Of a DNA stretch of 64,000 bases, positions 12,075 through 22,773 are shown in pieces. Made by a program: the position numbers and the translations under genes. Position 1 is the first letter of the stretch, and every line of letters begins with the position of its first letter. Origin of the DNA: Saccopteryx bilineata. Its lineage: Eukaryota > Chordata > Mammalia > Chiroptera > Emballonuridae. The notes beneath the pieces were generated by a model. It searched no databases, was not told where the DNA came from, and worked only from the letters and a program-made list of their open reading frames with translations. The stretch spans positions 274,860,482-274,924,481 of the forward strand of contig NC_089490.1 of the NCBI RefSeq assembly GCF_036850765.1, in the 5' to 3' direction.

Positions 12075-13432
12075 TTAACATCATTAATCACAAGAAAATT
12101 GCAAATTAAAAACTACAGTGAGACTGCTACACGCCCATCAGAACTGGAAAACAACAAAAGTAAGAAAGAAAGAAACAGAAAACCCCAGTAAATACTGGTG
12201 AGGATACAACCAAAACACTCATACCTTACTGATGGGGGGAAAATGGTACAACGACTTCAGGAAAGTTCTGTCAGTTTTCTTACAATACTAAACATCCCCA
12301 GTCCATAACTGGCACTTACCCTAGGGAAATGAAGATTCATATACACAAGAACACTTGCATAGAAATGTCCATAACAACTTTATTTGAAAGAGACAAAAAC
12401 TGGAAATACAGTAAATAACTATCAGTAGAAGAAGGAAAAAACAAATTTAGGTCCACTCACATAATGGAGTTATAGATACTCAGCAAAAAGGAACAAACTA
12501 TTAATATATGCAAACTTGGATTGATTGAAAACAGTGTTACATAGAGTGAGTATGTCCCAGAGGACATACCTATGAAGTTCTATAGTAGGCAAGACTAATC
12601 TATGCTAGAAAAAGTTAGAATCATGGTTGCTCCTTTGTGAATGAAGGCACGAGCTGAGAAGCGACATCAGAACTTTCTGGGGTGATGGTGACGTTCTGCA
12701 TCTTAAGTGTTTGAGTTACAGAGTGTATGCATTTATTAGCTCAGTGAATGTGCACTTAACACTTGTTTATGGGTAAAATTGCCATCAAGAGAAGAAACGT
12801 GCACAAATATCGAGTCTAGTTTAACATCCTAGAGATGATAAAGTTTTTGTTGTTGTTGTTGTTTATTAAAAATGAAACGGGTAGAGACAGACAGACTCCC
12901 GCATGCGCCCAACCGGGATCCACCCGGCACGCCCACCAGGGGGCGATGCTCGTGTGCTCTGCCGCGACCAGAGCCACTCTAGCGCCTGGGGCAGAGGCCA
13001 AGGAGCCATTCCCAGTGCCCGGGCCATCTTTGCTCCAATGGAGCCTCGGCTGCGGGAGGGGAAGAGAGAGACAGAGAGGAAGGAGTGGGGGTGGAGAAGC
13101 AAATGGGCGCCTCCCCTATGTGCCCTGGCCGGGAATCGAACCTGGGTCCCCTGCACGCCAGGCCGACGCTCTACCGCTGAGCCAACCGGCCAGGGCCAGA
13201 GATAAAGTTTTTAGAAGGGAATGTGCTAATGATTTCAATATATTTTGAAATGCACGAAAGGTAAAATAGTTTGACGGATGGAGAAAGGATGAATGGTGGC
13301 TGTATATGTGAAAAGGTAGGTATAGTGAAATGTTAATTGTGGAATCCAGATGGTGGTGATGTGGATATTCATGATGAAATCCAGTCAACCCTGCTCTTTG
13401 GAAATTTATGTAATAAAAAGTTGGAGGAAAAA
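12075..13432 (+). mobile_element. Old L1 (L1M-type) 3' end, split by a SINE
   Basis: The element starts inside the ORF2 C-terminal region ('cacaagaaaattgcaaatta', 'ggtgaggatacaaccaaaac') and runs through the 3' UTR to 'tatgtaataaaaagttggag' and an A-run at 13429-13436. No reading frame survives. It is interrupted at 12849-13197 by a much younger SINE; the L1 match resumes directly after the SINE's duplicated target. Confidence 0.75.
12849..13197 (-). mobile_element. tRNA-derived bat SINE, CCTGGCCGGTTGGCTCAG type
   Basis: Reverse-oriented. The tRNA-like head lies at 13120-13197, with intact A box (GGCTCAGCGGTAGAG on the minus strand) and B box (GGTTCGATTCC). A body with 'ctccattggagcaaagatgg' and a (TTG)n tail at 12849-12862 follow. 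A perfect 12-bp target duplication, GATAAAGTTTTT, flanks it at 12837-12848 and 13201-13212. High similarity to the copy at 23969 shows recent activity. ORFs of 96-137 codons on both strands fall inside it and are not genes. Confidence 0.95.
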
Positions 13433-13531
13433 AAATCTTATACCACTTTTTTTTTACTGCTTTTGAACTTTGCTGTCTTTCTTTAATTCTCGCTGATTCC
13501 CCATTCATAGTACCTACAACACGGTAGCCAT

Positions 13532-14115
13532 CAGTAATTATTGCTTCTCAAGCTGTGGTCTGAGCATCCACTCTAAGCATCCACTTGAAGGAGTTTCCAA
13601 GGTCAAAACGATTTCCACAATAACACTGAAACAGTATTTCCTTTTAAAATCCATCCTTTCTCAAGTGTGCAGTGGAAATGTTTTCTGGTGTCTCAGTAGA
13701 TCAAACGCTGAAGTAGCTCGAGAACCCAGCTATCTTCTATGAAGCAAGACCATAAAGAAATTTGTAAAAATGTAAAACAATTCCATCTTCTGACTGTTTT
13801 TCTTTGTTTGTTTGGAAAATACAACTATTTTTGATGGAATTCTATTACGTAAAGTAGTTAACATGTATTGGTTTTACTGTTCAATTTAAAAATATATAAA
13901 TAAATATTTTAAAAGGTCTCAGCTTTAAAAACAAACATTATAAGTAGAAATTCTTTGTGCTAGTAGTTAAAATCTATTTCAATTTTAATCATGAAAAATT
14001 TCTTGGCAAAGCTTTAAGTTAGTTTTATTTGCACTGATGGAGTTAGGGAGTCCTCAGGATGTGTTAAGGGAGCAAGACGTCCTAGAGCTCCTAGTCTGAA
14101 AACTTCCACAGTGGC
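13532..14115 (+). mobile_element. hAT-Charlie-like DNA transposon fossil
   Basis: It starts with a degraded 'ttgcttctcaagctgtggtc' (compare the hAT end 'ggttctcaaactgtgg'). 'ccaaggtcaaaacgatttcc', 'ttgtaaaaatgtaaaacaat', 'aacatgtattggttttactg' and 'taaatattttaaaaggtctc' follow. This series is known from a non-autonomous mammalian hAT-Charlie family. The right end (near 14090-14115) is decayed. No transposase ORF. Confidence 0.5.
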
Positions 14116-17076
14116 CATTGATTGCATAAGGACAGGCAGCCTCCTGTGCAGAATAAGAGCACAGGACCCTGCTCCCTTCAGGCACTCACGATTCTAAACC
14201 TCTCTGGCTCAGGTAGCTTAGGTTGAAAATGAAAATATTAACAGAGCCCACCTTAACCGGATTGGGAAAGAACTAGAAAAGCTGATAAGTAGGAAGTGCT
14301 TGGCAATAGTGGGAACTATTTGCAAAAAATAAAGCAAAGCTCATATTTTAATTATTTGTACATATGAATTTCACTCTCCTCATGGATCACGGCCTGCTTG
14401 AGGAAAATAGACACATCTTCATCTTTATTACCCCATGGAGCCTTTACACGCTGAATTACTGCAAGTTAGATGAGGTAGAGGCGATAAAGTATTCCCTCCC
14501 AGCGTGCCCAAGTCCCTTCTACAACGCAGGCCCTCAACACCCATCTACACAGTGAATTAATACATGTTTGTACAATAGTCCAAGTTTTCTCCAGTTGGAC
14601 ATCAAAGTATAAAAAATTCTCAAGAAAACTTACCTGTTACTTTCAAATGTGCAGATATTAAACAAAACCACACTTGAAACAATTTATCTCAGAGGGGTTC
14701 ATAAGGAAACTTCTAAGTAAAGAAACAAGAGTGACTTTCAATTAGTGTGACTAGTGTTTATAAGTAAATAGATACTTCTACACACTTGAAAGTGCTTGAA
14801 AACACTGTAATCCGAGCACTTTGAGTATTTGCTTGAAATATTGCCTCTACTACAAATTTGTTAAATAAATGCTCTTAAAATGAAGTACAAAATTAAACTT
14901 AGATGCTGTCTCTGACTCTACCACTAAGTTCAAAATAATAATTTTTATGGTGGAAGGAAAGCACAGATGTTACAAAGTCTTCACTTGTATATCATGAACA
15001 GATATAATCTTGTCAAGTGACCAAGAGCATGCCTAAAGAATCAACAGTTGTCAATAAATGTTGCATATTGAAAAGAAAAAGCTTTGTTCTTTGGGCTGTT
15101 TCATCCAGAATCTAAGCCAATGCCTGAGTACACTTCCTAACATAGAAGAAAGGGAAGAGAAAGGAAGGAGACCAGGGGACAGGGCTTTACATTTCTAATT
15201 TCAGCTATGCAGATAACACCCAGCTAAATTTTGCCGGGAAAAGGTTGACTATTAAAATAGATCTGGTTTCCCGTCACTACAGTTTGGAACGGCCCATTAA
15301 AATTCTTATGCTAAATGGCAAATTAGTTAAGAAAATTTAATTCTAGAAAGAACTCACAAAAAACAAATTATGGGTGGAATGTGCATGAATAGAAATTGCT
15401 TTCATTTGTTAAACATTCATTTCAAAATGAGTAGACATCGAAGAAAGCTAAATATTTTCAAGCCTATCTCCTGATGCAGTTATTTGGGCCTGCTTTGATG
15501 GAGCTGTGGTCATGAATGCTAAGCCTGCACAGAAATGGCCCTCTTGAGGGGCTCATAAGGGCTAACCCCGTAAATAGTGCTGACACCACATTTCGACTTC
15601 AGACTTCAGAACCTTTCTGCTTATTCAGAGATATTTTTAGGTACTGGAGATCTGTTGTACTTTAACATACCCACTTAGTTCTTTCTGCTCTATTAGTTGG
15701 AATTTAATGTCCAAATGTTTTATTGAAAAAGGCTATCTTACAATATTCAATTTAAGTCTGGCCTAAGAACTTTGTTACTTGGTTCTTGCTTTCTGTCTTA
15801 CTGAAATATCCTTTTGCTGCTTATAGTCAAATAATTCCAGGAATATTTCTCTTGTCTTAAATTTCTTTCCGTTGTCATTATTGGGATATTTATTATCCTA
15901 AAAACATCAACTTGTGGGGTTTAGACTCTTCCACTGAGCAGGCCTCTGAGATGAGTTTTGCAAGACACTCTCTGCAAGCCTCCCCATGCCACCCTCATCG
16001 CCCACTGCTGCCTGGTCTTCCCCAGGTGCACCTGTCCGTCCCCCCAAGTGTGTCATCTCACCAGGTATTCACAGGCATCTGCTGACTGGCATTTAGACAT
16101 GAATTCTTGCAAACATTAATTCACATTGCTAGCATTGTGGATATCGGAGAAGGAGCTTAACACATAGCTAATGTTTTCCTAAACATTTTCTGTCTTGCTA
16201 GCCTGCAGGTCCTTCCCCCTTTCATGATTCCTAGATCTTATTTAGCCCTAAATTTTTGACCTAACACCTGCCCTGACTCCAATTAATTCTGCCTATTCTC
16301 TCTCACCTGATTCTGACTACTGATTTTTAGTAATCTATTCCTGCCCCTCACTGCACACTTTTTACCTTCATGCTTTAATATCACCCTCTTCTGTTTCACC
16401 TCATGCCCCTAATAATCCATTATTGTGAAGTCTGCAGGTCTCTCCTTTCCTCCTGAGTTGCCCTAAGATTAAAGTGAAAATAAGTTCCTAGGAGATATCT
16501 ATATTTATACCTACCATCTATTTTTCTCACTTCCCAAACTAAAGGTCCTCTCTCCTTGAAAAATTCTAGTACACATAAATTTCTCCCTCTTTATTCTCCA
16601 CAATCTGTAAGAATTTGAGTATCAGCATTTCTAAATTATAGTTCAGTCTATGGAGGAGAGACTAAGTGGGGAAACAGAACTGGGCACTGGATGGCAGAGC
16701 AAGCAGCATAGTGCTTGCCGAGCATTTTATTAAAAAAAGAATTAATAATAAATAAAACTTTTGAGCATTTACTTTTAAAAAGTGGACTATAACCAATACT
16801 GTTTTTATTTTGTTTGTCTTTATTATTTCTTGTGCTGAACACAAAAGGCTATTAAGTCTCCCTTCCAATTTTCCTCATGAGGCCTTCAATTTCTTCGTAC
16901 ATCTCATTTATTTAAATTTATTTCAACCAATATTTATTGATGATCTGTTCTGTTGTTCTTGCTACAGTCAAAACGCAACACTGAGTAAGACACCATACTT
17001 GCATTTTAGAAATGTAAAGATGAGAGGAGATTTGAAAAATTGAGCAATTAAGATAAAGGGTCATGAAAGGCCTACC
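14116..17076. other. Long repeat-poor stretch
   Basis: Almost 3 kb with no transposon that I recognise, apart from possible L2-like CT-rich sequence at 16190-16640. ORFs (for example 14364-14555 and 16648-17133) are short and overlap on both strands. It may hold conserved non-coding sequence, but that cannot be judged from one genome. Confidence 0.4.
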
Positions 17077-17892
17077 CAGGCCTGGCCAACAGTTCTTGCC
17101 CCCAGGCCAGATTAGAAAGAAAACTTTTTTCATGGGCCTGATGAAATATTAAAATTAAAAAATGTTAAATACAAAAATGATTCGTAAAAGTATACCAAAT
17201 TTTATTATGTAATTTTTTATGAATAAATGTAAGTAATTTAGTACAACAAATTAACAAAAAAACTAATGTGATGTGTCGAGGCACTTTGCATCGCCTATTA
17301 TTTTTTTAATATCTGGTTCTATACTTGTAGTAGCTGTTCTTAACAGCCTCCAAATGTAAATCATTCAATCTTGATCTTGTTGTACTTTTATTTTGATTCA
17401 TTAAAGAAAAAAGTTTGTTCACAAATATAAGTTGAGCTGAAGATTACTAAATATTCCTTGGCAAATTTTTTTAAATTTCCATATTTTCCATTATTCAATT
17501 GCTTATAAAAATTGCACAGATGAGTACACAGGTTGTAAACCTTTATAACAGATTTTTTTTAAAAAATAAAGAGTATCGGGAATCCATTCGATGAGTTATT
17601 GGAAGTTAACCCTAGATTAGTCACACACAGAATTCTTTTCCGCGTATCACTATCTTCTTAAATATCTCGATTTCCAATAATCAAATATGCTTCCATTTCT
17701 GAGTAACTGAGATTTTAATTTTTATTGTTGTACAATGGTTAGATATCGTAGTTTATGTATAATGATTTAAAAGTACCACTTACTTCATTTCCACAGTACA
17801 TCATACAGAGAATATTAAAAATTTAATTGCGAGCCCATAAACTCATGACGTGGGCAGGATCCGGCCTGCAGGCCGTCTGTTGGCCATGCCTG
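17077..17892. mobile_element. hAT-like non-autonomous DNA transposon with inverted ends
   Basis: The left end CAGGCCTGGCCAACAG (17077) matches the reverse complement of the right end, CAGGCATGGCCAACAG, ending at 17892, with one mismatch in 16. The similarity continues inward (left CCCCCAGGCCAGAT, right CTGCAGGCCGGAT). The flanks GGCCTACC and GGCCAGGT share only their first four bases, so an 8-bp duplication is possible but unproven. The 816-bp interior is AT-rich and lacks any long ORF, as expected for a deletion derivative mobilised in trans. Confidence 0.65.
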
Positions 17893-19117
17893 GGCCAGGT
17901 TGGGTTGCTGCTGGGACAGTTGCAAGGGTGACCCAGAAGAGGTAGTGTCTGAACCAAGGGAATATATTCTTCTTACCTGCTCCCTTCCACCCAGGTGTTT
18001 AGAAGGGGACTGCTCTGGTGTTATATGTCTAAGAAATTTCAGGAAAAGCTTAATTTGTTGGTTGACCCTCACATATTTTCAGTTCTACTGCAGCACTACC
18101 GACATATACACCATTAATTTTCCCTGCCACAATGCTGCTGAAAACACACATAAGCAAATAAATCTCAGACTATTTTGAATGTGCAATAACTTCTAGATGT
18201 TTCGCCACTTAAAATCAGAGTAGCTTGTCTGAAGTACAGACCTGCCATTAGATCAGAGAGCCTGGGTAACAAAAGAGAACAGTTTTTCTCTCATTTGGCA
18301 AGCCGGTGTACTTGCAGCTGTCCCTGAGAAGGAGCTGCAGGGCAGTGGTGAGGAGGTCCTCCCTCATGCTTCTGTGTGATGTCTTGTAGAGCCTGGCAAT
18401 GCCCCTGGCCATTCAAGTCTGCAAACTAAACACCAGGAGTGCCCCAAGGCATTACATTACCTACAAGGCCCAGAATTGCTGCTAATTGCTTCTACCTGAC
18501 TCCCGTCTCCGTGGAAGAGCCCCAGCAGCTGCCTGGTTACCATGTGCCTGCCCTTGTGAGAAGTAGAACATGGAGGCCTTCCTGTTGCAGAGTCCTGAAG
18601 TAGAATGTGAAGGCCATGGAGATAAATGGGCGTTTCTGAAAATCTGTCTTTGAAGACATATTTTTAGTCTGGCAACCAAGAGATAGCAGGCAGCTTTCGG
18701 CAGACTCAGCTCTGCCCTGGATCCAAGAACCAAGGTGTTGCCTGGTTTCCCGGCATCCGTAAAGCACAACCACATTGCATGGCTTTCACACTGAAAATCA
18801 TAAAACAACAGCTTCAATACTTGGCTGATTGCAAAAACACCAACCTTAAAATGACCTTATCTGCCTTAGGGATAAATTAGGTTGTTTGAGTCTCATTATG
18901 TTTTATTCACCCAAATTAAATTGCTCTGAGAGTCTCTTTTGCTCCTAAAAGTTATGCAAGGACAGTTTCCTGTCCTCTGTAAGGTTCATGTAATTTTGCT
19001 AATCAAGAGGGAGATGGTGAATATTTTTCCTGGTGAATATACACAGCCTTGCAAAATGTATAATGACCACTGGAACCCATTATCTAACAGCCATTTCTTC
19101 TAGCAAAAAAGAATTAA
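17893..19117. other. No recognisable gene or repeat
   Basis: Two nested minus-strand ORFs (18482-18817, 111 codons; 18537-18773, 78 codons) use different frames of the same stretch and resemble nothing known. I do not call either as a gene. Confidence 0.4.
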
Positions 19118-19812
19118 AAAATATATTTTTTTATTTAGGTGGGGGGAGATGGAGGAAGGTTGAAGAAAGATAAATGGTGGTGGAAGGAGACTAGACTTGG
19201 GGTGGTGAACGCGCACAATGCAATATACTGATGATGTGCTGTAGAATTGTGCATCTGAAGCCCGTATAATTTTCCGGCAAATAAGTTTACAACAAATGTT
19301 TTTTAGGTTTCCTCACTTGTATTGGGGCATCACCATGTGTGCATAGTTTATGGAAGGCTGTGGGTGCTTGCCCTCAGGGCAGCAGATTGCAAACTCCGGG
19401 TTACCTTCATGCTTGGGAAGGGCAATTGCTTGCTACTGTTTGCTGGAGAGGGTCCCCCCCACCCCCACAGCCAGTTTTGGCTGGGGAGTGCAGAGTGCAG
19501 AGAGAGAGAGCTGAGGGGCTTGGGAGCCCTGCTGAGGCTGATGGGGGCCTAGAAGTCTGGCTGAGTCTGGAGTGCTGAGGGGTCTGGGAGTCCTAAGAGA
19601 GAGAGAAGCGGTCTTCCCTGCCTGTTTGCTCATCTGCTGATACAAGACTTTAATAAACGGAATGACCACCATTTTCTGGCTCCAGTTTCTTTACTGTCTG
19701 CCCGAATCCAATGTGAACCTTCATGGCCACAACGGTGACTGCTGGCCCTACAATAATTTTATAAATTATGGTATGTCACTCCAATAAATTCAATAAAAAT
19801 TTTAAAATAAAT
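19118..19812 (+). mobile_element. L1 3' end split by a solo LTR
   Basis: The left part (19118-19270) has 'gatggtggtggaag', 'agacttggggtggtgaac' and 'cacaatgcaatatactgatg'. The right part (19758-19812) has 'ggtatgtcactccaataaat' and 'tcaataaaaa' with a TAAA-rich tail. Joined across the LTR insertion they give one continuous L1 3' end. This 3' terminus differs from that of the full-length L1 at 26432, so it is a different subfamily, the same as the one at 50745. Confidence 0.8.
19271..19752 (+). mobile_element. Solo LTR, ERVL-like, sense
   Basis: The 482-bp LTR has a perfect 5-bp target duplication, ATAAT (19266-19270 and 19753-19757), which restores the interrupted L1 3' end. The 3' terminus is CTACA. 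The canonical 5' TG has become TT. A poly(A) signal AATAAA sits at 19652-19657, 95 bp before the end. The 3' part (GGCTCC, CCGAATC, AATG, GAACC, then CTGGC and TACA) and the first 14 bases align with the solo LTR at 35898-36491 (minus strand), so both belong to one family. A 5-bp duplication fits class III (ERVL-type). No internal proviral sequence is present. Confidence 0.85.
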
Positions 19813-19821
19813 AAATAAATA

Positions 19822-20213
19822 GGCCCTGGCCGGTTGGCTCAGTAGTAGAGCATCAGCCTGGCATGCAGGAGTCCCAGGTTCGATTCCTGACCAGGGCACA
19901 CAGGAGGGGTGCCTATCTGCTTCTCCACCCCTCCCCCTCTCCTTCCTCTCTGTCTCTCTCTTCCCCTCCTGCAGCCAAGGCTCCATCGGAGCAAAGTTGG
20001 CCCGGGTGCTGAGGATGGCTCCATGGCCTCTGCCTCAGGCGCTAGAATGGCCCTGGTTGCAACAGAGCAACACCCCAGATGGGCAGAGCATCATCCCCTG
20101 GTGGGCATGCCTGGTGGATCCCGGTCTGGCACATGCAGGAGTCTGTCTAACTGCCTCCCCATTTCCAACTTCAGAAAAATACAAAAAATAAAAAAAAATA
20201 AAAAAAAATAAAA
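19822..20213 (+). mobile_element. tRNA-derived bat SINE, CCTGGCCGGTTGGCTCAG type
   Basis: The head is at 19822-19898, with A box GGCTCAGTAGTAGAG and B box GGTTCGATTCC. A CT-rich stretch, the body 'ggctccatcggagcaaagtt', and an A-rich tail with CAGAAAAATACAAAAAATAAA from 20173 follow. It sits in the TAAA-rich tail of the L1 before it, so its target duplication cannot be separated from the tail. More diverged than the copies at 12849 and 23969. Confidence 0.95.
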
Positions 20214-21820
20214 CTACAAAAAAGTAAAAAATCTAGAAAAATTGATCCTATGAACTCTAACTAGAAACTTCATAATGTTTCTTTTTAGTGCAGCTAATGA
20301 AAAACATCGGGAAATAGCAATTAGAACCTCTTTTGGTGTTATTGTTGCCAGCATCTATCAATTTTAGAGATATGGGAAACTTCTGCTTTAATTTTTTACT
20401 TTTAATCTCCTGTTCTCTGAGAAGATACATTAGAAATATAATCTGTACCTAATTGATTTGTATTTCACATTTAAATTCAGTAACTGCTTCTTTTGGAAAG
20501 TTTTTATTTTTAACCTCTGAACTGCAGGGAAGGTAGACAGCCTTCCATTAGTTAAATAATGTAAAAAGAAGAAATATTTACCAGGTTCAACATACTTTGT
20601 TTTCTTTTTCTAAATCCAGTTCACTGTGAAAGTAAAATTTAAAACTAAATTATTTACAGTTTAATTCAAAAAAACCAAAGTTTACATTCAGTTCACCACA
20701 TACTGAATGACTGCCCATCATGGACCAGAAAATGTACAGGTTGTGATGACATTGACATGAATAAGTCTTCTCTGTACTTAGGGCAAGGAGACTCTTCACA
20801 CATAACTGTAGCCTCTTATAGTATTGGAAGTTATTTAATCAAAAGTGTAGACATTCTATAAGACTCTGGATGCCATCTTTGATTGAGGGTCTTACACAAA
20901 TATACACAAACACACACAAAACCACATAGGCACTCTTTTCATTGTGTAAATTAAAAGGCAATTGAGTTGTTTGTTTGTTTGTTTGTTTAAGAGAAATATA
21001 GAATAATTCTACTTACCTGGTTTTCAAAATAGTAGTGGGAAATACCGATTTCCAGTTCAATAAATTCAATATGTTAATATTCAGTTCAGTTGCATAACAC
21101 ATAAGAAAGAAGATTTCAGGAAAGAGAATTGAATTAATGAGGAGAAAAACACAGCCTTGGGAAAAAAATGTATAGATTCAAAGGTACCCCAGGTGACAGT
21201 CACGCTGTTCACTTGTTCTCTAAGATTTAATTGGTGCTGTGCCCGTGGTTTACCAGGGGCCAGTAGGCATTAGGTACAGTAAAACACCCTGTCCTGTAGC
21301 ATTATAGAATTATATGTTCACACTCTTAGAATTATGGTATCAACTGATCCTTAAGGTCTACCCTATACCTCTCCAAAAATTAGTTTAGGAACAAATAACA
21401 TCATTTAGAAAAAGAAATTATGAATAATATGTACCTATAACAAATCTGAATTTAAGAGTCCTTGTTTAATATCAGATTGATACACAATGAGATCAAATAT
21501 CTGGAGAGCTGAGCTGAGATTTGACAGAATCTGAACCAGAACCAGGAGCATATTGGGATGGATCCAGTGATATAAGCCTTCTGTCTCCTCTATGCCTGGG
21601 GTCCTAAATCCCCATGAGTCTTTTAGGGAGAGCCAAGGCCTCAGCATTGTGAAGATGAGCCAAATAAGCCATGCAAAACACCTGCCAGATTGTACTGGCA
21701 AGCTACTCTGTGGCTTTCTGTGTTTCCTTTAAAAAATCGTCTTTGCCTTTCCAAGTTCTGTTATGGTTCACAAAGTGAAGATAGATTTCTGCTAAATAGA
21801 TTTTCTAGAGTGTGCACGCG
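20214..21820. other. No recognisable gene; small (TTTG)n tract
   Basis: AT-rich sequence with a five-unit TTTG repeat at 20967-20989 and no transposon that I can name. The 88-codon minus-strand ORF at 21435-21701 has no recognisable domain. Confidence 0.4.
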
Positions 21821-21855
21821 TGCACACACACACACACACACACACACACCCCACA
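21821..21855. repeat. (CA)n microsatellite
   Basis: About 14 CA units, ending CCCCACA directly against the Tigger-like element. Confidence 0.9.
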
Positions 21856-22341
21856 CAGCCGTCCCTTGCCATATCACGGTTCATTTTGCACAGTCTCACT
21901 GTATCGTGGATTTTTAAATTATATTAATATATATCTAATTTTTTGTTATATCACAGGATTTTGCAGTACAGTATATAGGTATTTTTATATGTTTATTTTT
22001 TAATTATTTTTTGCGGTAAAATAAGTATTTTCTAGCCTAAAAAAGTGAAAACAATATAAAAATATTAATTAAAACATATTAAAAGAATATTATTGTATAT
22101 TCACTAATGAGTATCCATATAAAATTTTAAATGTTAAAATTACGTAGGTTTAAGGTATAGAAAGTGTTTAAGAGCCTAGAAAGTGTTTATAAGAGTGTGG
22201 GAAAAGTTTGTAAGAGTGTGGGGAGGGTTTATAAAGCCTTAAAATGTATATAAATAATAAAATAAATATAAGGTCACTCAGCTTTTTGCCTATCGTGGGG
22301 GGTTCTGTAACCTAACCCCCATGATAGACAAGGGACCACTG
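21856..22341. mobile_element. Tigger-like (Tc1/mariner) non-autonomous DNA transposon
   Basis: Inverted ends: left CAGCCGTCCCTTGCCATATC, and right, on the minus strand, CAGTGGTCCCTTGTCTATCA. The right flank is TA, as in Tc1/mariner target duplications. The left flank is CA inside the microsatellite, so one base has probably changed. The 486-bp interior is AT-rich with the degenerate internal repeats 'gaaagtgtttaagag' and 'gaaagtgtttataagagtg' and has no transposase. Confidence 0.75.
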
Positions 22342-22366
22342 TATGTCAATTGTAAGAGCTAAAGCA

Positions 22367-22760
22367 GCCTGAGCGCAGTGGATAGAGCATCGGACTGGGA
22401 TGCAGAGGACCCAGGTTCAAAATCCCGAGGTCACTGGCTTGATCATGGGCTCACCAGCTTGAGTGTGGGGTCACGGGCTTGAGCGTGGGATCATAGACCT
22501 GACTCCATGGTTGCTAACTTGAGCCCAAAGGTCACTGGCTTGAAGCCCAAGGTCTCTGGCTTGAGCACAAGTTTGCTGGCTTGAGTAAGGGGTCACTCAC
22601 TCTGCTGTAGCTTCCTCTACCAAAGCACATATGAGAAAGCAATCAGTAAATGACTAAAAAGCCACAACAAAGAATTGATGCTTCTTATCTCTCTCCCTTT
22701 CTGTCTGTCCCTATCTGTCCTTCTCTCTGACTCTTTCTTTGTATCTGTCAAAAAAAAAAA
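22367..22760 (+). mobile_element. tRNA-derived bat SINE, GCAGTGGATAGAGC type
   Basis: The head GCAGTGGATAGAGCATCGGA leads into B box GGTTCAAAATCC. A body of degenerate repeats of the form 'tcactggcttgagc...' (22430-22600) follows, then 'catatgagaaagcaatcagt', a CT-rich region and an A12 tail. Target duplication, 13 bp with one mismatch: AAGAGCTAAAGCA (22354-22366) and AAGAGCTAGAGCA (22761-22773). It inserted 12 bp beyond the end of the Tigger-like element. Confidence 0.92.
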
Positions 22761-22773
22761 AAGAGCTAGAGCA

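Noticed and set aside
11817..12191. 124-codon Ser/Pro-rich ORF
   Set aside because: It runs from an L2-like CT-rich stretch into an old L1, so it crosses a boundary between two repeats.
13120..13197. tRNA-like sequence with A and B boxes
   Set aside because: It is the head of a SINE, not a tRNA gene: a long body and tail follow, and the copy is flanked by target duplications. The same holds for the heads at 19822, 22367, 24305, 42608, 43580, 52461 and 55010.
12835..13248. ORFs of 96-137 codons on both strands
   Set aside because: They lie in a SINE with clear target duplications; GC-rich SINE sequence stays open by chance. The same applies to ORFs at 19759-20211, 23894-24411 and 52389-52840.
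21690..22003. ORFs with a run of His-Thr codons
   Set aside because: They are translations of the CA microsatellite running into the Tigger-like element.
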